A stretch of 64,000 nucleotides of DNA from an uncultured Verrucomicrobiota bacterium (GTDB taxonomy: Bacteria > Verrucomicrobiota > Kiritimatiellia > CAIVKH01): positions 1 to 64,000 of the forward strand of contig CALKUH010000022.1 in the NCBI GenBank assembly GCA_937996795.1, written 5' to 3'. Below the pieces are notes generated by a model. That model was not told where the DNA came from and ran no database searches. It saw only the letters and a list, made by a program, of their open reading frames with translations. Position numbers and translations under genes: made by a program. This document shows, piece by piece, positions 33,001 through 40,920 of this stretch (positions within the stretch are counted from its first letter, which is position 1; every line of letters starts with the position of its first letter).

Positions 33001-33913
33001 ATATCTCATCCGTCTCCTGCTGGGCGGCTGCCTCGCGCTCGCCGGCGGCCGCGCCGCGGAAGCGGCCGCGGTGCGCGCCGTGGCCACGACTTCGTTGATT
33101 GCCGACGTCGCGCGCGCGGTGGGCGGCGCAGACGTGGAGGTGACCGCCCTGATCCCGCCGGACACGGACCCGCACGCGTTCGATCCCACGCCGCGCGATC
33201 TCGCGCGCCTTCACGGGGCGGACCTCGTGCTGGCCAACGGACTGGGCCTCGAAACCTTCCTGGACAAGGTACTCGAGGCCGGCGCATCCAGCCGCCAGTC
33301 CATCGTCATCGTGTCCGAGGGCCGGACGCCGCGCGGATGCGGGGCGGAGGAGCACCACGCGCACGACCACGGCGAACACGACCCGCACGTCTGGTTCGAT
33401 CCCACCTGGGTGCAACAGTGGGCGGACAATATCGCCGCGGCGTTTGCGACGCGCGATCCGGAGCGCGCGGGGGACTATCGCCGGCGCGCGGACGCGTATA
33501 AGGCGGAGCTGGACCAGCTCGATGCGTGGATTCGCGCGGAGTTTTCGTCCATTCCCGCCGAACGCCGCGTGGTGGTGACGGACCACGACGAATTCGGCTA
33601 CCTCGCGGACCGCTATGCGCTCACCGTCGTCGGCGCGCTGCTGCCGACGGTCACCACGGTGGCGGAGGCTTCCGCGCGTTCCCTCGCCGACTTGCAGGCG
33701 CGCATGCGCGAGGCCGGGGCGCGCGTGCTCGTCGTCGGCCACTCCGCCAGCCCGGCCCTCGCGGAGCAGGTGGCGCGGGATGTCGGGGGACGCGTCATCC
33801 GCCTGCGCACGCACACACTCGGCGAGCCGGGCGGCGAGACGGCGACCTACATCGGTTTCATGCGCGAAAACGTGCGCGCGCTCGCGGAAGCCCTGCGCGA
33901 AGGCGGACCGTGA
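32993..33913 (+). CDS. Zinc/manganese ABC transporter substrate-binding protein
   Basis: 306 residues from ATG 32993 (or 309 from 32984). A signal peptide (about 1-25) precedes the cluster A-I fold: VRAVATTSLIADVARAVGG, PPDTDPHAFDPTPRDLARL with a metal-ligand His, a His-rich loop EEHHAHDHGEHDPHVWFDP with several ligands, and VVVTDHDEFGYLADRY. A His-rich loop is commoner in zinc-binding ZnuA than in manganese- or iron-binding relatives, so zinc is favoured. It captures metal in the periplasm for the ATPase and permease encoded by the next two overlapping genes. Confidence 0.9.
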   Translation: MSQYLIRLLLGGCLALAGGRAAEAAAVRAVATTSLIADVARAVGGADVEVTALIPPDTDPHAFDPTPRDLARLHGADLVLANGLGLETFLDKVLEAGASSRQSIVIVSEGRTPRGCGAEEHHAHDHGEHDPHVWFDPTWVQQWADNIAAAFATRDPERAGDYRRRADAYKAELDQLDAWIRAEFSSIPAERRVVVTDHDEFGYLADRYALTVVGALLPTVTTVAEASARSLADLQARMREAGARVLVVGHSASPALAEQVARDVGGRVIRLRTHTLGEPGGETATYIGFMRENVRALAEALREGGP

Positions 33914-34752
33914 ACCAACCCGCGCCATCCGAGCCGCTGCTGTTCCGCCATGTCACGCATACGCCGGGCTCGGCGGCGGTGGAACTCGACCGCCTGGCCG
34001 TGCGCTACGGCGAACGCCTCGCGCTCGACGCGGTCACCCTGCGCGTGCCGCCGGGCGAACACCTCGCCATCGTCGGTCCGAACGGCGCGGGCAAGACCAC
34101 GCTGTTCAAGGCCCTGTCCGGCCTGCTGACCCCCTCCGAGGGGCGCGTCCAGGTCTTCGGGTCGCCCCCGCGCCGGCACGCCTGCATCGCCTACCTCGTG
34201 CAGCGCAGCCAGGTGGACTGGGACTTCCCAGTCACCGTGCGGGATGTGGTCCTGATGGGCCGCGTGCGGGAGATCGGCCTGTTCCGCCGTCCGCGCGCGG
34301 CGGATCGCGCCTTTGCGGACGAATGCCTGGCCTGCGTCGGCCTCGGCGCGCTGGCGGGGCGGCAGATCGGCGAACTGTCCGGCGGCCAGCAGCAACGCAT
34401 GTTCATCGCCCGCGCGCTTGCGCAGGAGGCGTCGATCCTGCTGCTGGACGAGCCGTTCACGGGGTTGGACCTCCAGACCCAGCACGGCCTGCTCGACCTG
34501 CTTGAACGCCTGAGCGCCCGCGGCGTGACATGTCTCGTCGCCACGCACGACCTCGACCTCGCGGCGGCGCACTTCGACCGGATCCTGTTGTTGAACCGCA
34601 CCGTCGTCGCGTGCGGCCCGCCGGCCCACGTCTTCCAGACGGAACACCTGACCGCGACCTTTGGCCACCACGCGCGGACCATCCGCACAAACGACGGCCT
34701 GGTCATCATCGACGGCGCGTGCTGCGCGCCGGGGGAGGCCCGCCGTGGCTGA
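33910..34752 (+). CDS. Zinc/manganese ABC transporter ATP-binding protein
   Basis: 280 residues starting at GTG 33910, which overlaps the preceding stop (GTGA). Walker A is GPNGAGKTTLFKAL, the Q-loop is in YLVQRSQVDWDFPVTVRDVV, the signature is LSGGQQQRMFIARALAQ, and Walker B is ILLLDEPFTGLD, followed by the switch His in VATHDLD. VDWDFPVTV is characteristic of metal-uptake ATPases. A C-terminal extension of about 30 residues has a Cys pair (GACCAPGE) and could bind metal. It energises the membrane permease encoded next. Confidence 0.93.
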   Translation: MNQPAPSEPLLFRHVTHTPGSAAVELDRLAVRYGERLALDAVTLRVPPGEHLAIVGPNGAGKTTLFKALSGLLTPSEGRVQVFGSPPRRHACIAYLVQRSQVDWDFPVTVRDVVLMGRVREIGLFRRPRAADRAFADECLACVGLGALAGRQIGELSGGQQQRMFIARALAQEASILLLDEPFTGLDLQTQHGLLDLLERLSARGVTCLVATHDLDLAAAHFDRILLLNRTVVACGPPAHVFQTEHLTATFGHHARTIRTNDGLVIIDGACCAPGEARRG

Positions 34753-35593
34753 AGTGTGGAATTGGATCGCCGAGCCGATGCAGTACGCGTTCATGACGCG
34801 GGCGCTCGCGGCGGTGATGATGGTCGGCGTGGTCTGCGCGGTGCTGGGCGCCTTCGTCATCCTGCGCGGCATGGCGTTCATGGGCGACGCGCTATCGCAC
34901 GCGATCCTGCCCGGCGTCGCCGCGGGCTATCTCGTGCATGGCGGCGCGCGCGGCCCGCTGTTCTGGTGGGCGCTGGGCGCGGCCATCCTCTCGGCGCTCG
35001 GCATCGGCGCGATCAGCCGCGGCTCGCGCCTGCGCGAGGACACCGCGATCGGGATCATCTTCGCCGGCATGTTCGCGCTCGGCATCGCCATCGTCTCCAC
35101 AAGCCGCAGCTATGCCGTGGATGTGACGCACATCCTGTTCGGCAACGTGCTGAGCGTGAGCCCGACGGACTTGTGGCGCATCGGCGTGTTCGGCGCGGGC
35201 GCGCTCGGGCTCGTCGCGCTGCTGTACAAGGAACTGCTCGTGCTGACGTTCGACCCGATCCTCGCCGCGACGCTCCGCCTGCCGGTGCGCCTGTTGCATT
35301 ACCTGCTGCTCATCCTGCTCGCACTGGCGGTCGTCCTCGCGCTGCAGGCCGTCGGCGTCGCGCTCGTCATCGCGCTGCTGGTGACCCCCGCCGCCACCGC
35401 GTCGCTCCTCACGCGGCGCCTGCCCCGCCTGATGCTGGCCGCCGCCCTCATCGCCGCGTTGTCCGGCGCCTCGGGCCTGTACCTCTCCTACTACTTCGGC
35501 ATCGCGCCCGGCCCCGCCATCGTGCTCGTCTGCACGGTTTTCTTCCTGCTCGTGTTCCTGTGCGGCGCCAACCGCCGCCGCACGCGCACATGA
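34745..35593 (+). CDS. Zinc/manganese ABC transporter permease (ABC-3 family)
   Basis: 282 residues from GTG 34745, overlapping the ATPase gene by eight bases. About eight hydrophobic segments are visible. Family hallmarks are YAFMTRALAAVMMVGVVCAV, GAFVILRGMAFMGDALSHAI and PGVAAGYLV, then TAIGIIFAGMFALGIAIVS, LFGNVLSVS and ALQAVGVALVIALLVTPAAT. It forms the channel of the transporter with the upstream ATPase. The C-terminus is short and basic (NRRRTRT). The downstream metF has its own start 37 bp later. Confidence 0.92.
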   Translation: MAEVWNWIAEPMQYAFMTRALAAVMMVGVVCAVLGAFVILRGMAFMGDALSHAILPGVAAGYLVHGGARGPLFWWALGAAILSALGIGAISRGSRLREDTAIGIIFAGMFALGIAIVSTSRSYAVDVTHILFGNVLSVSPTDLWRIGVFGAGALGLVALLYKELLVLTFDPILAATLRLPVRLLHYLLLILLALAVVLALQAVGVALVIALLVTPAATASLLTRRLPRLMLAAALIAALSGASGLYLSYYFGIAPGPAIVLVCTVFFLLVFLCGANRRRTRT

Positions 35594-35630
35594 ATCGCCA
35601 GTTGACGCGGAACCTTAATCCGCTAGCGTG

Positions 35631-36524
35631 ATGCGCATGGCCGACACCCTGATCAGTGATTTGCTGGCGCGCGCGCGCAAGCCGCTGCTTTCGTTTGAGT
35701 TTTTCCCGCCGAAGGACGACACCGCGTGGGCGGCGCTCCGCGCCACCAGCGAGGCGCTGCGCCCGCTCAAGCCGGATTTCGTCACCTGCACCTATGGCGC
35801 CGGCGGCTCGACGCGTCAGCGCACGCTCGACGTGTGCGGCCTGCTGCGCGACATGGGCTTCAGCCCGGTGATGCCCCACCTGACCTGCGTCGGCCACAGC
35901 CGGTCCGACCTGGAGGGCATCCTCCGCGAATGGCGCCAGCACGGGTTCCGCAACATCATGACCCTGCGCGGCGACCCGCCGCGCGGCTACTCGCAATTCC
36001 GTCCCGCGCCGGACGGCTTCATCCACGCGGCGGAACTCGTCGCGCTCATCAAGAGCGAGCATCCCGACATGTGCTGCGGCGTCGCGGGCTATCCCGAGGC
36101 GCATCCGGAATCCGTCTCCCCGGAGGCGGACATCCGCCACCTGAAGGCCAAGGTCGACGCCGGGGGTTCGTTCGTCACGACGCAGTTGTTCTTCGACAAC
36201 GCGCACTACTACGCCTTCGTGAAGAACTGCCGCAAGGCCGGCATCACCCAGCCGATCCTGCCCGGCCTGCTCCCGGTGATTTCACTGAAACAGGTCCAGC
36301 GCATGTGCGCGATGTGCAAGACCGCGCTGCCGGACGCGCTCGCGCGCGAGCTGGAAGCCGCGGGCGGCGAGGGGGAAGCCGCCGAACTCGTCGGCATCCG
36401 CTGGGCGGAGCGGCAAATCGAGGACCTGCTCGCCCACGGCGCGCCGGGCATCCACCTCTACATTCTCAACCGCGCCAAAGCCGCGCTTTCAGCGGAATTG
36501 CTGCGCTTCTTCGCCAATCGATAG
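35631..36524 (+). CDS. metF: 5,10-methylenetetrahydrofolate reductase
   Basis: 297 residues from ATG 35631; GTG 35628 and ATG 35637 are equally possible as no strong ribosome site is present. The TIM-barrel family motifs are LLSFEFFPPKD with the catalytic Glu, FVTCTYGAGGSTR, PHLTCVGHSR, NIMTLRGDPPRGY and FVTTQLFFDN, ending with APGIHLYILNRAKA. It reduces methylene-THF to methyl-THF for methionine synthesis, using FAD and NAD(P)H. It lies between the metal transporter and the DtxR-family regulator but has no evident link with either. Confidence 0.94.
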   Translation: MRMADTLISDLLARARKPLLSFEFFPPKDDTAWAALRATSEALRPLKPDFVTCTYGAGGSTRQRTLDVCGLLRDMGFSPVMPHLTCVGHSRSDLEGILREWRQHGFRNIMTLRGDPPRGYSQFRPAPDGFIHAAELVALIKSEHPDMCCGVAGYPEAHPESVSPEADIRHLKAKVDAGGSFVTTQLFFDNAHYYAFVKNCRKAGITQPILPGLLPVISLKQVQRMCAMCKTALPDALARELEAAGGEGEAAELVGIRWAERQIEDLLAHGAPGIHLYILNRAKAALSAELLRFFANR

Positions 36525-36553
36525 CCATCGCCGGCGAAGCATCGCGCCCGGAC

Positions 36554-36595
36554 TTGACCCGTGCCATTTGCAGCGTATGCTGTTTGATATATCAA
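36554..36595 (+). promoter_or_regulatory. Sigma-70-type promoter with palindromic operator for the DtxR-family gene
   Basis: TTGACC (36554-36559) and TATGCT (36576-36581), 16 bp apart, form a good -35/-10 pair. Immediately downstream, TTGATATATCAA (36584-36595) is a perfect 12-bp palindrome that would cover the transcription start. The layout suggests autoregulation by the encoded metalloregulator. Confidence 0.55.
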
Positions 36596-36610
36596 TCAAC
36601 GGGTTCACCA

Positions 36611-37165
36611 ATGACCACCGAAGTCTGGAAAAGCTACGAAGACAATCTGCTGACGCACAGTGCGGCGCATTACCTGATGACGATCCACGAGCTGCTCGCC
36701 TCGCAGGGTTATGCGCGGGTGACGGACATCGCGAAGCGGCTGAACATCACGCGCGGCAGCTGCTCCATCAGCCTGAAACCGCTGAAGAAGCGCGGCCTCG
36801 TGGTGGAGGACGCCAATAAATTCCTGTCGCTGTCGGAGGAGGGCCGCCGCATGGCGGAAATCGTCGAGCGCAACGATGAGCTGCTCGAGATTTTCCTGCG
36901 CGACGTGCTCGGGGTGGACCCGGACCAGGCCGAGGTGGACGCCTGCAAGATCGAACACCTGCTCAGCATCGAGAGCAGCGTGAAGCTGTGCAACTTCATC
37001 GAGTGCATCCAGTCCGACGACAAGGCCGCCAAAGCCTTCAAGAAACTGCTCGAAAAATCGAAGACCCACTGCAAGCACGAGGCGAAGAGCTGCCCGCACT
37101 GCCAGGACACCTGTTTCTTCGAGGCGCAGACGGTCACGCCGACGCGGCGCGCCACCTCGCACTAA
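36611..37165 (+). CDS. DtxR/MntR-family metal-dependent transcriptional regulator
   Basis: 184 residues. The N-terminal winged helix spans about 10-75 (HYLMTIHELLASQGYARVTD and IAKRLNITRGSCSISLKPLK). The dimerisation and metal-binding region follows, with acidic and His ligands (ERNDELLEIFLRDVLGVD, ACKIEHLLSIES). The tail is unusual: CKHEAKSCPHCQDTCFFEA carries four Cys, suggesting an additional zinc or Fe-S site in place of the SH3-like domain. It probably represses metal uptake when metal is ample; the ABC transporter at 32993-35593 is the obvious candidate target (inference), and the palindrome at 36584 its candidate operator. Confidence 0.85.
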   Translation: MTTEVWKSYEDNLLTHSAAHYLMTIHELLASQGYARVTDIAKRLNITRGSCSISLKPLKKRGLVVEDANKFLSLSEEGRRMAEIVERNDELLEIFLRDVLGVDPDQAEVDACKIEHLLSIESSVKLCNFIECIQSDDKAAKAFKKLLEKSKTHCKHEAKSCPHCQDTCFFEAQTVTPTRRATSH

Positions 37166-37217
37166 TCTAACCGGTCACTCACCGTCGTTTGACGGCCTTT
37201 TCGTGGACTTGCTTCAC

Positions 37218-37224
37218 GGGAGGG
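37218..37224 (+). promoter_or_regulatory. Ribosome-binding site fixing the GT4 start
   Basis: GGGAGGG lies six bases before ATG 37231 and makes this start clearly better than the in-frame ATG at 37189, which has no such site. Confidence 0.7.
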
Positions 37225-37230
37225 TTCGTC

Positions 37231-38628
37231 ATGGTGTACGACCGCATTCGATACGAAGAACACGATCGTCGCGCCGGCCTGCGCGCGCAGGGGCGCCCCG
37301 TCGACCGCGTCAACTGGCACCGCATGGTGAAGCCGTTGCGGGAGCTGGCGGGACTTGAACCCGACGCGAATTTCTTCAGCCTGCTTGTGCGCATCTGCTC
37401 GCGCTACGCCTTTTCCTACCGCCCCCAACCCGCCCCGACCGTACCCGCGCCCGAGCCGCTCACCGGCGCGTGGGCGCAATCCCCGCGCATCGGCCTGTTC
37501 GTCGACGCGCCCGACCACCTGAGCGGCGTGGCGCGGACGCTCGGCCACTGGCAGCGCGAAGCGGACCGACAGGGCGTGGGCCTGCGCATGCACGGCGCCG
37601 CGCCGCAACCGGCGGCGGGCGGACCCATGACAATCTTCCCGGCGGTCGGCACGTTCGGCATGACCGCCTATCCCGGGCTCTTCCTGCATGTGCCGCCGGT
37701 CCGCGAGGTCCTGCGCTACATGAAGCAGTGCGAATTCGACATCGTGCACCTCTCCACCCCCGGCCCGATGGGCCTCACCGGCCTGCTGGCCGCGCGCCTC
37801 GCGGGGCTCCCGGTGGTCAGCACGTTCCACACGCATTTCCCGTCCTACGCCGCGCGCCTGCTCCGCGACCCGGCGCTGGAGGAACTCACCTGGGCGTTTA
37901 TGCGCTGGTTCTACCGGCAGATGGACGCCGTGGCGGCCCCCACCCCGACGATCCGGCAGGAACTCATCGACCACGGCTGCCTGCCCCAGCGCGTGCGCGT
38001 CGTCGGTCGCGGCGTGGACACCGAACTCTTCCACCCCGGCCGGCGGTGCGAAGAGTTCCGGCGCGCCCATGTCCATCCGCATCGCACGGCGTTCCTCTAC
38101 GTCGGACGCCTCTCGCGCGAAAAGAATCTCCCGCTCCTCGGCGAATCCTTTAAACGGCTCGCCTCCGAGCGCCGCGATGCCTGCCTGCTGGTCGTCGGCG
38201 AGGGGCCGTATCGCGCGGAAATGGAATCCGCGCTCGCGGGGCTTCCCGTGCGATTCCTCGGCGCGCTGCATGGCGAAGCGCTCGCGACGGCGTATGCCTC
38301 GTCGGACGCCTTCGTGTTTCCCAGCGAGACCGACACGCTCGGCAACGTCGTGCTGGAAGCACAGGCGGCGGGTCTTCCCGTCATCGTCTCCGGACAGGGC
38401 GGGCCGAAGGATTGCATGCAGGACGGCATCACCGGCCTCGTGCTGCCCGCCCTCTCCGCCGGCGGCCTGGCCCGCGTCCTCGCCGAAAGCTGCGAACGCC
38501 CGGAATCGCTCCGCGCCATGGGCCGGGCGGCGCGCGCCTACAGCCGACGCTTCACGCACGCCGCCTCCTTTGAAGCCTTCCGCCGCATGCACGACGACGT
38601 CCTCGCCAAACGCCTCGCCGTGCGCTGA
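37231..38628 (+). CDS. GT4-family glycosyltransferase
   Basis: 465 residues. A leader of about 85 residues unlike the family precedes a GT-B fold: RIGLFVDAPDHLSGVARTLG, FDIVHLSTPGPMGLTGLLAA, VVSTFHTHFPSYAARLL, then in the second lobe RVVGRGVDTELFHPGRR, FLYVGRLSREKNLPLL and the donor-site E-x7-E region VFPSETDTLGNVVLEAQAAG. The pattern resembles bacterial alpha-mannosyltransferases acting on lipids (MgtA/PimB-like), but the acceptor is unknown. It should work at the inner membrane surface. It is the last GC-rich gene before a gene-poor, lower-GC stretch. Confidence 0.88.
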   Translation: MVYDRIRYEEHDRRAGLRAQGRPVDRVNWHRMVKPLRELAGLEPDANFFSLLVRICSRYAFSYRPQPAPTVPAPEPLTGAWAQSPRIGLFVDAPDHLSGVARTLGHWQREADRQGVGLRMHGAAPQPAAGGPMTIFPAVGTFGMTAYPGLFLHVPPVREVLRYMKQCEFDIVHLSTPGPMGLTGLLAARLAGLPVVSTFHTHFPSYAARLLRDPALEELTWAFMRWFYRQMDAVAAPTPTIRQELIDHGCLPQRVRVVGRGVDTELFHPGRRCEEFRRAHVHPHRTAFLYVGRLSREKNLPLLGESFKRLASERRDACLLVVGEGPYRAEMESALAGLPVRFLGALHGEALATAYASSDAFVFPSETDTLGNVVLEAQAAGLPVIVSGQGGPKDCMQDGITGLVLPALSAGGLARVLAESCERPESLRAMGRAARAYSRRFTHAASFEAFRRMHDDVLAKRLAVR

Positions 38629-39105
38629 CCGGGGCCACTCGCAAGGTCGTTGGTCCCTTAGAATGCGCGGTCAGGAGAACCTTTGACTTACCGCGCGTCC
38701 CGCCTTACGGCGGACATTTTCATAAGCCCTCAAGCAAGCCGCATCCGGACATAAAACCATCGCCAAGGGCATCGCGGACTAGATTGCGGCAAAGCCAGAC
38801 GGTCAGCCAAGCGCCGCCATGATTTCCCAAGCAATGCAAGAGATCGGGAGTTAGGGCGAACCGCATGGTGGCACTGGACGGGCGTTGTCCAAAATCACGC
38901 TGTCCACCAAAGCCAAGACCGCCGAATGCGCGAGGTGAAAAAATAATCGCCGAGCAAAAACATAGATCGTGAGCTCACAAAAAATGTCGCATCTAGCTCA
39001 TTTACAAGACATTACACAATTGACGCGAGCCCTATCGTTCAGCACCACGCCAAATACATGCAGATTATGTTGACTGGATGAACATGGTCATGTATCTTCC
39101 TCGTT
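38629..39105. other. Gene-poor, lower-GC stretch (477 bp)
   Basis: No convincing gene. On the plus strand the segment 38730-38890 has a frame with biased codons broken by stops (fragments reading HKTIAKGIAD and IAAKPDGQPSAAMISQAMQE), which looks like a decayed coding sequence of unknown type. Base composition falls toward 50 percent GC and stays low to about 40900, so this is the probable left edge of an acquired or degenerating region. Confidence 0.45.
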
Positions 39106-39855
39106 ATGAACTCCGAAGAGTCACTCCGCAAAGAAGCGTCCTCCTCGAAACAACTACGGGACACTACATCAGACATCCCGATGGTGTCTCTTCCCGATGC
39201 GGTGGCCCTTGTCAGGACCATCCACGACAAAGGCCTCGAAAACGCACCAATGCTGGATGTCGCGAAAGGGTGTGGATACACCAACGCTACATCCACTCCA
39301 TTCTACCGAAAGATGACCGCCGCTAGGTTGTTCGGGCTGGTAAACACCTCCGGGGCTGGCCTTACAGGGCGTGCGTTGGACTACTTCAAGCCGCACGTTG
39401 AACATGGCGACAAGATCGCACTTTTATCTGCCATCAGGGGCATCAAGCTATATTCGGATACCCTAGACAGCTATGAGCGCAAGAAACCTAATGTTCAGCT
39501 TATCAGCAATAGTTTCCAGCGGTCCCTGTCGATCACGGATGGCTGTGCCGGAGTGTGTGCGCAGGCGTTTGTTGAGTCTGTCAGGTTTGCCGGCTTGATC
39601 GATGAACACGGGGCCATATCCCTAGTTGGCGCATCTTCTGTCAAACAGATCGCCCAACCACCAATAGCGACCAAAATTGAGTCAGAGGCTCCAACGAGGG
39701 AAGACTGCATTCCGGTCGATTCTCAGCGGTACCCGCTTATCCTCGACGCGAAGACCAAACGTACAGTTGTCGTATATGCCCCACCAATTACCAAAACGGA
39801 ATTAGAGCGAATCAAGAACTGGCTGGAGTGGCAACTTGTGGTCGAAGATCGGTAA
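39106..39855 (+). CDS. Hypothetical protein, possibly winged-helix DNA-binding
   Basis: 249 residues, not recognised. Base composition is near 50 percent GC with many A/T-ending codons, unlike all neighbours, so horizontal acquisition is likely. The first 95 residues look like one or two helix-turn-helix units (LPDAVALVRTIHDKGLENAP, YRKMTAARLFGLV, GAGLTGRALDYF), a layout seen in DUF5343-like proteins. The middle is predicted helical (NSFQRSLSITDGCAGVCAQA) and the last 40 residues are beta-alpha (RYPLILDAKTKRTVVVYAPP, TELERIKNWLEWQLV). No signal peptide or membrane segment. It stands alone, so no partner can be inferred. Confidence 0.6.
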   Translation: MNSEESLRKEASSSKQLRDTTSDIPMVSLPDAVALVRTIHDKGLENAPMLDVAKGCGYTNATSTPFYRKMTAARLFGLVNTSGAGLTGRALDYFKPHVEHGDKIALLSAIRGIKLYSDTLDSYERKKPNVQLISNSFQRSLSITDGCAGVCAQAFVESVRFAGLIDEHGAISLVGASSVKQIAQPPIATKIESEAPTREDCIPVDSQRYPLILDAKTKRTVVVYAPPITKTELERIKNWLEWQLVVEDR

Positions 39856-39955
39856 GAAGCTTCAAGCAGTAAAAGGTCGAGGCGAAAAATGAGAAAGACA
39901 TATAGAAGGCGCCCCGCATTTTGAGCCGAGTGCGGCCAGCGCGATAAAAAAGGCA

Positions 39956-40001
39956 CCGGGCCGCGTGGCGACTTGATTGGCGTCAGCACCACGCGGCCCG
40001 G
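39956..40001. repeat. Perfect 13-bp inverted repeat (hairpin)
   Basis: CCGGGCCGCGTGG at 39956-39968 pairs perfectly with CCACGCGGCCCGG at 39989-40001 across a 20-base loop. It lies after the hypothetical gene at 39106, preceded by AAAAAAGGCA. There is no T-run after it on the plus strand; read on the minus strand it is followed by TGCCTTTTTT, so it could act as a minus-strand terminator. An RNA structure or transposon end is also possible. Confidence 0.6.
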
Positions 40002-40105
40002 GAGGTTCTATCCAATTCCCAACGTGCATTGGCTAAGCAGCACGCGGAAACCGCCCCGAAGGGCTTAACTGTCGAAGGTACGTTACCTACCCCTCGGGCT
40101 CCGGT

Positions 40106-40119
40106 CAAGCCTAGGCTTG
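40106..40119. repeat. Perfect 14-bp palindrome upstream of the 41-codon ORF
   Basis: CAAGCCTAGGCTTG is its own reverse complement and lies 16 bp before ATG 40136. GGTACGTTACC at 40077-40087 is another short inverted repeat just upstream. These could be operators or a structured leader for the small ORF. Confidence 0.5.
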
Positions 40120-40135
40120 CCAGAAAGACACTGCC

Positions 40136-40261
40136 ATGAAAATGCGTAAGTGCCCGGGACCCGGCTATGTCCTGATCTTTCGCCCGTACTTCACGACGAA
40201 GAACGGGAAGATCGTCTTCGCCGGACCTGGCCGCGTCTTCCCCATGTGGGTCAAGGCGTAG
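40136..40261 (+). CDS. 41-residue basic/aromatic peptide
   Basis: The frame encodes MKMRKCPGPGYVLIFRPYFT, then TKNGKIVFAGPGRVFPMWVK and a final Ala. It is rich in Gly, Pro and aromatic residues and strongly basic. The beta-hairpin-like spacing of YVLIFRPYFTTKNGKIVFA suggests a small folded domain. It is bounded by a 14-bp palindrome upstream and a perfect hairpin 11 bp downstream, consistent with a small independent transcription unit. No family is recognised and there is no strong ribosome site, so expression is not certain. Confidence 0.4.
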   Translation: MKMRKCPGPGYVLIFRPYFTTKNGKIVFAGPGRVFPMWVKA

Positions 40262-40271
40262 GCCGTGAGTA

Positions 40272-40299
40272 GCCGGGCGCACCACTCGGTGCGCCCGGC
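40272..40299 (+). terminator. Perfect 12-bp hairpin after the 41-codon ORF
   Basis: GCCGGGCGCACC (40272-40283) and GGTGCGCCCGGC (40288-40299) form a perfect stem with loop ACTC, 11 bp after the small ORF. Only a weak T-rich tail (GTTACTT) follows, so termination is probable but not certain. Confidence 0.5.
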
Positions 40300-40920
40300 G
40301 TTACTTACGCAATTTGATTTATGTTTGCCCACCCAAGAACGACAGGCATGGTGTGGCCCAATATGAATTCGTTAACCACGGATCGGCAGATGCCAACTCC
40401 ATCTTGCTCCTCGCCTTCTTCAAAACATCCGGTTGACCATGGCGGGCGCAAGACACACACCGGATCGTAGTCGAGAATGCCTTCGGTTCACAAATCGATT
40501 ACGCGCATCTCTTGTGAAATTCCACAGAAATGGTCCCGCTCAAAATCTATATCCGGACTAAGTGCATGGGCACTCGCGTGGTGTGTATCACGGGCAACCT
40601 CGACCATCGGAACATCGGCATATCAGACGCGGAGCTGGCGAAAACAGACCATGCGCATGTTCATGCGCCAGCCTGCCCGCACGAGCAGGTGCCCTTTACA
40701 GACATTCCAGAATCACGAGGTACCTATCGCCATGAACCTCAATTTCTGTCGCATTCCCCCACAAACAATGACCGCCGGCATCAAGGGCCACTATTCAGAA
40801 CAGCGAATTGAAGTGCAGTTCCCGTGCTCATCGAAATTCAAACCACTCCAGCATCAACCGCACTCGCGAATTGAACGCGCGGCGCGTTTTGGTATCTTAA
40901 CGTGTTTTAGCGGGGGCCCC
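40300..40920. other. Non-coding or decayed stretch (621 bp)
   Basis: No gene is supported. GC is lower than in flanking genes, and the open frames present have no ribosome site, domain or codon bias. Just before the DUF1573 gene the sequence TTTTGGTATCTTAACG could be promoter material. Together with 38629-40300 this makes about 2.3 kb with only two candidate genes, unusual for this window. Confidence 0.4.

Noticed and set aside
39983..40285. A 100-codon minus-strand ORF over the small hairpin-flanked ORF
   Set aside because: It runs through both strong hairpins and has atypical composition; the short plus-strand peptide between the hairpins is the better candidate.
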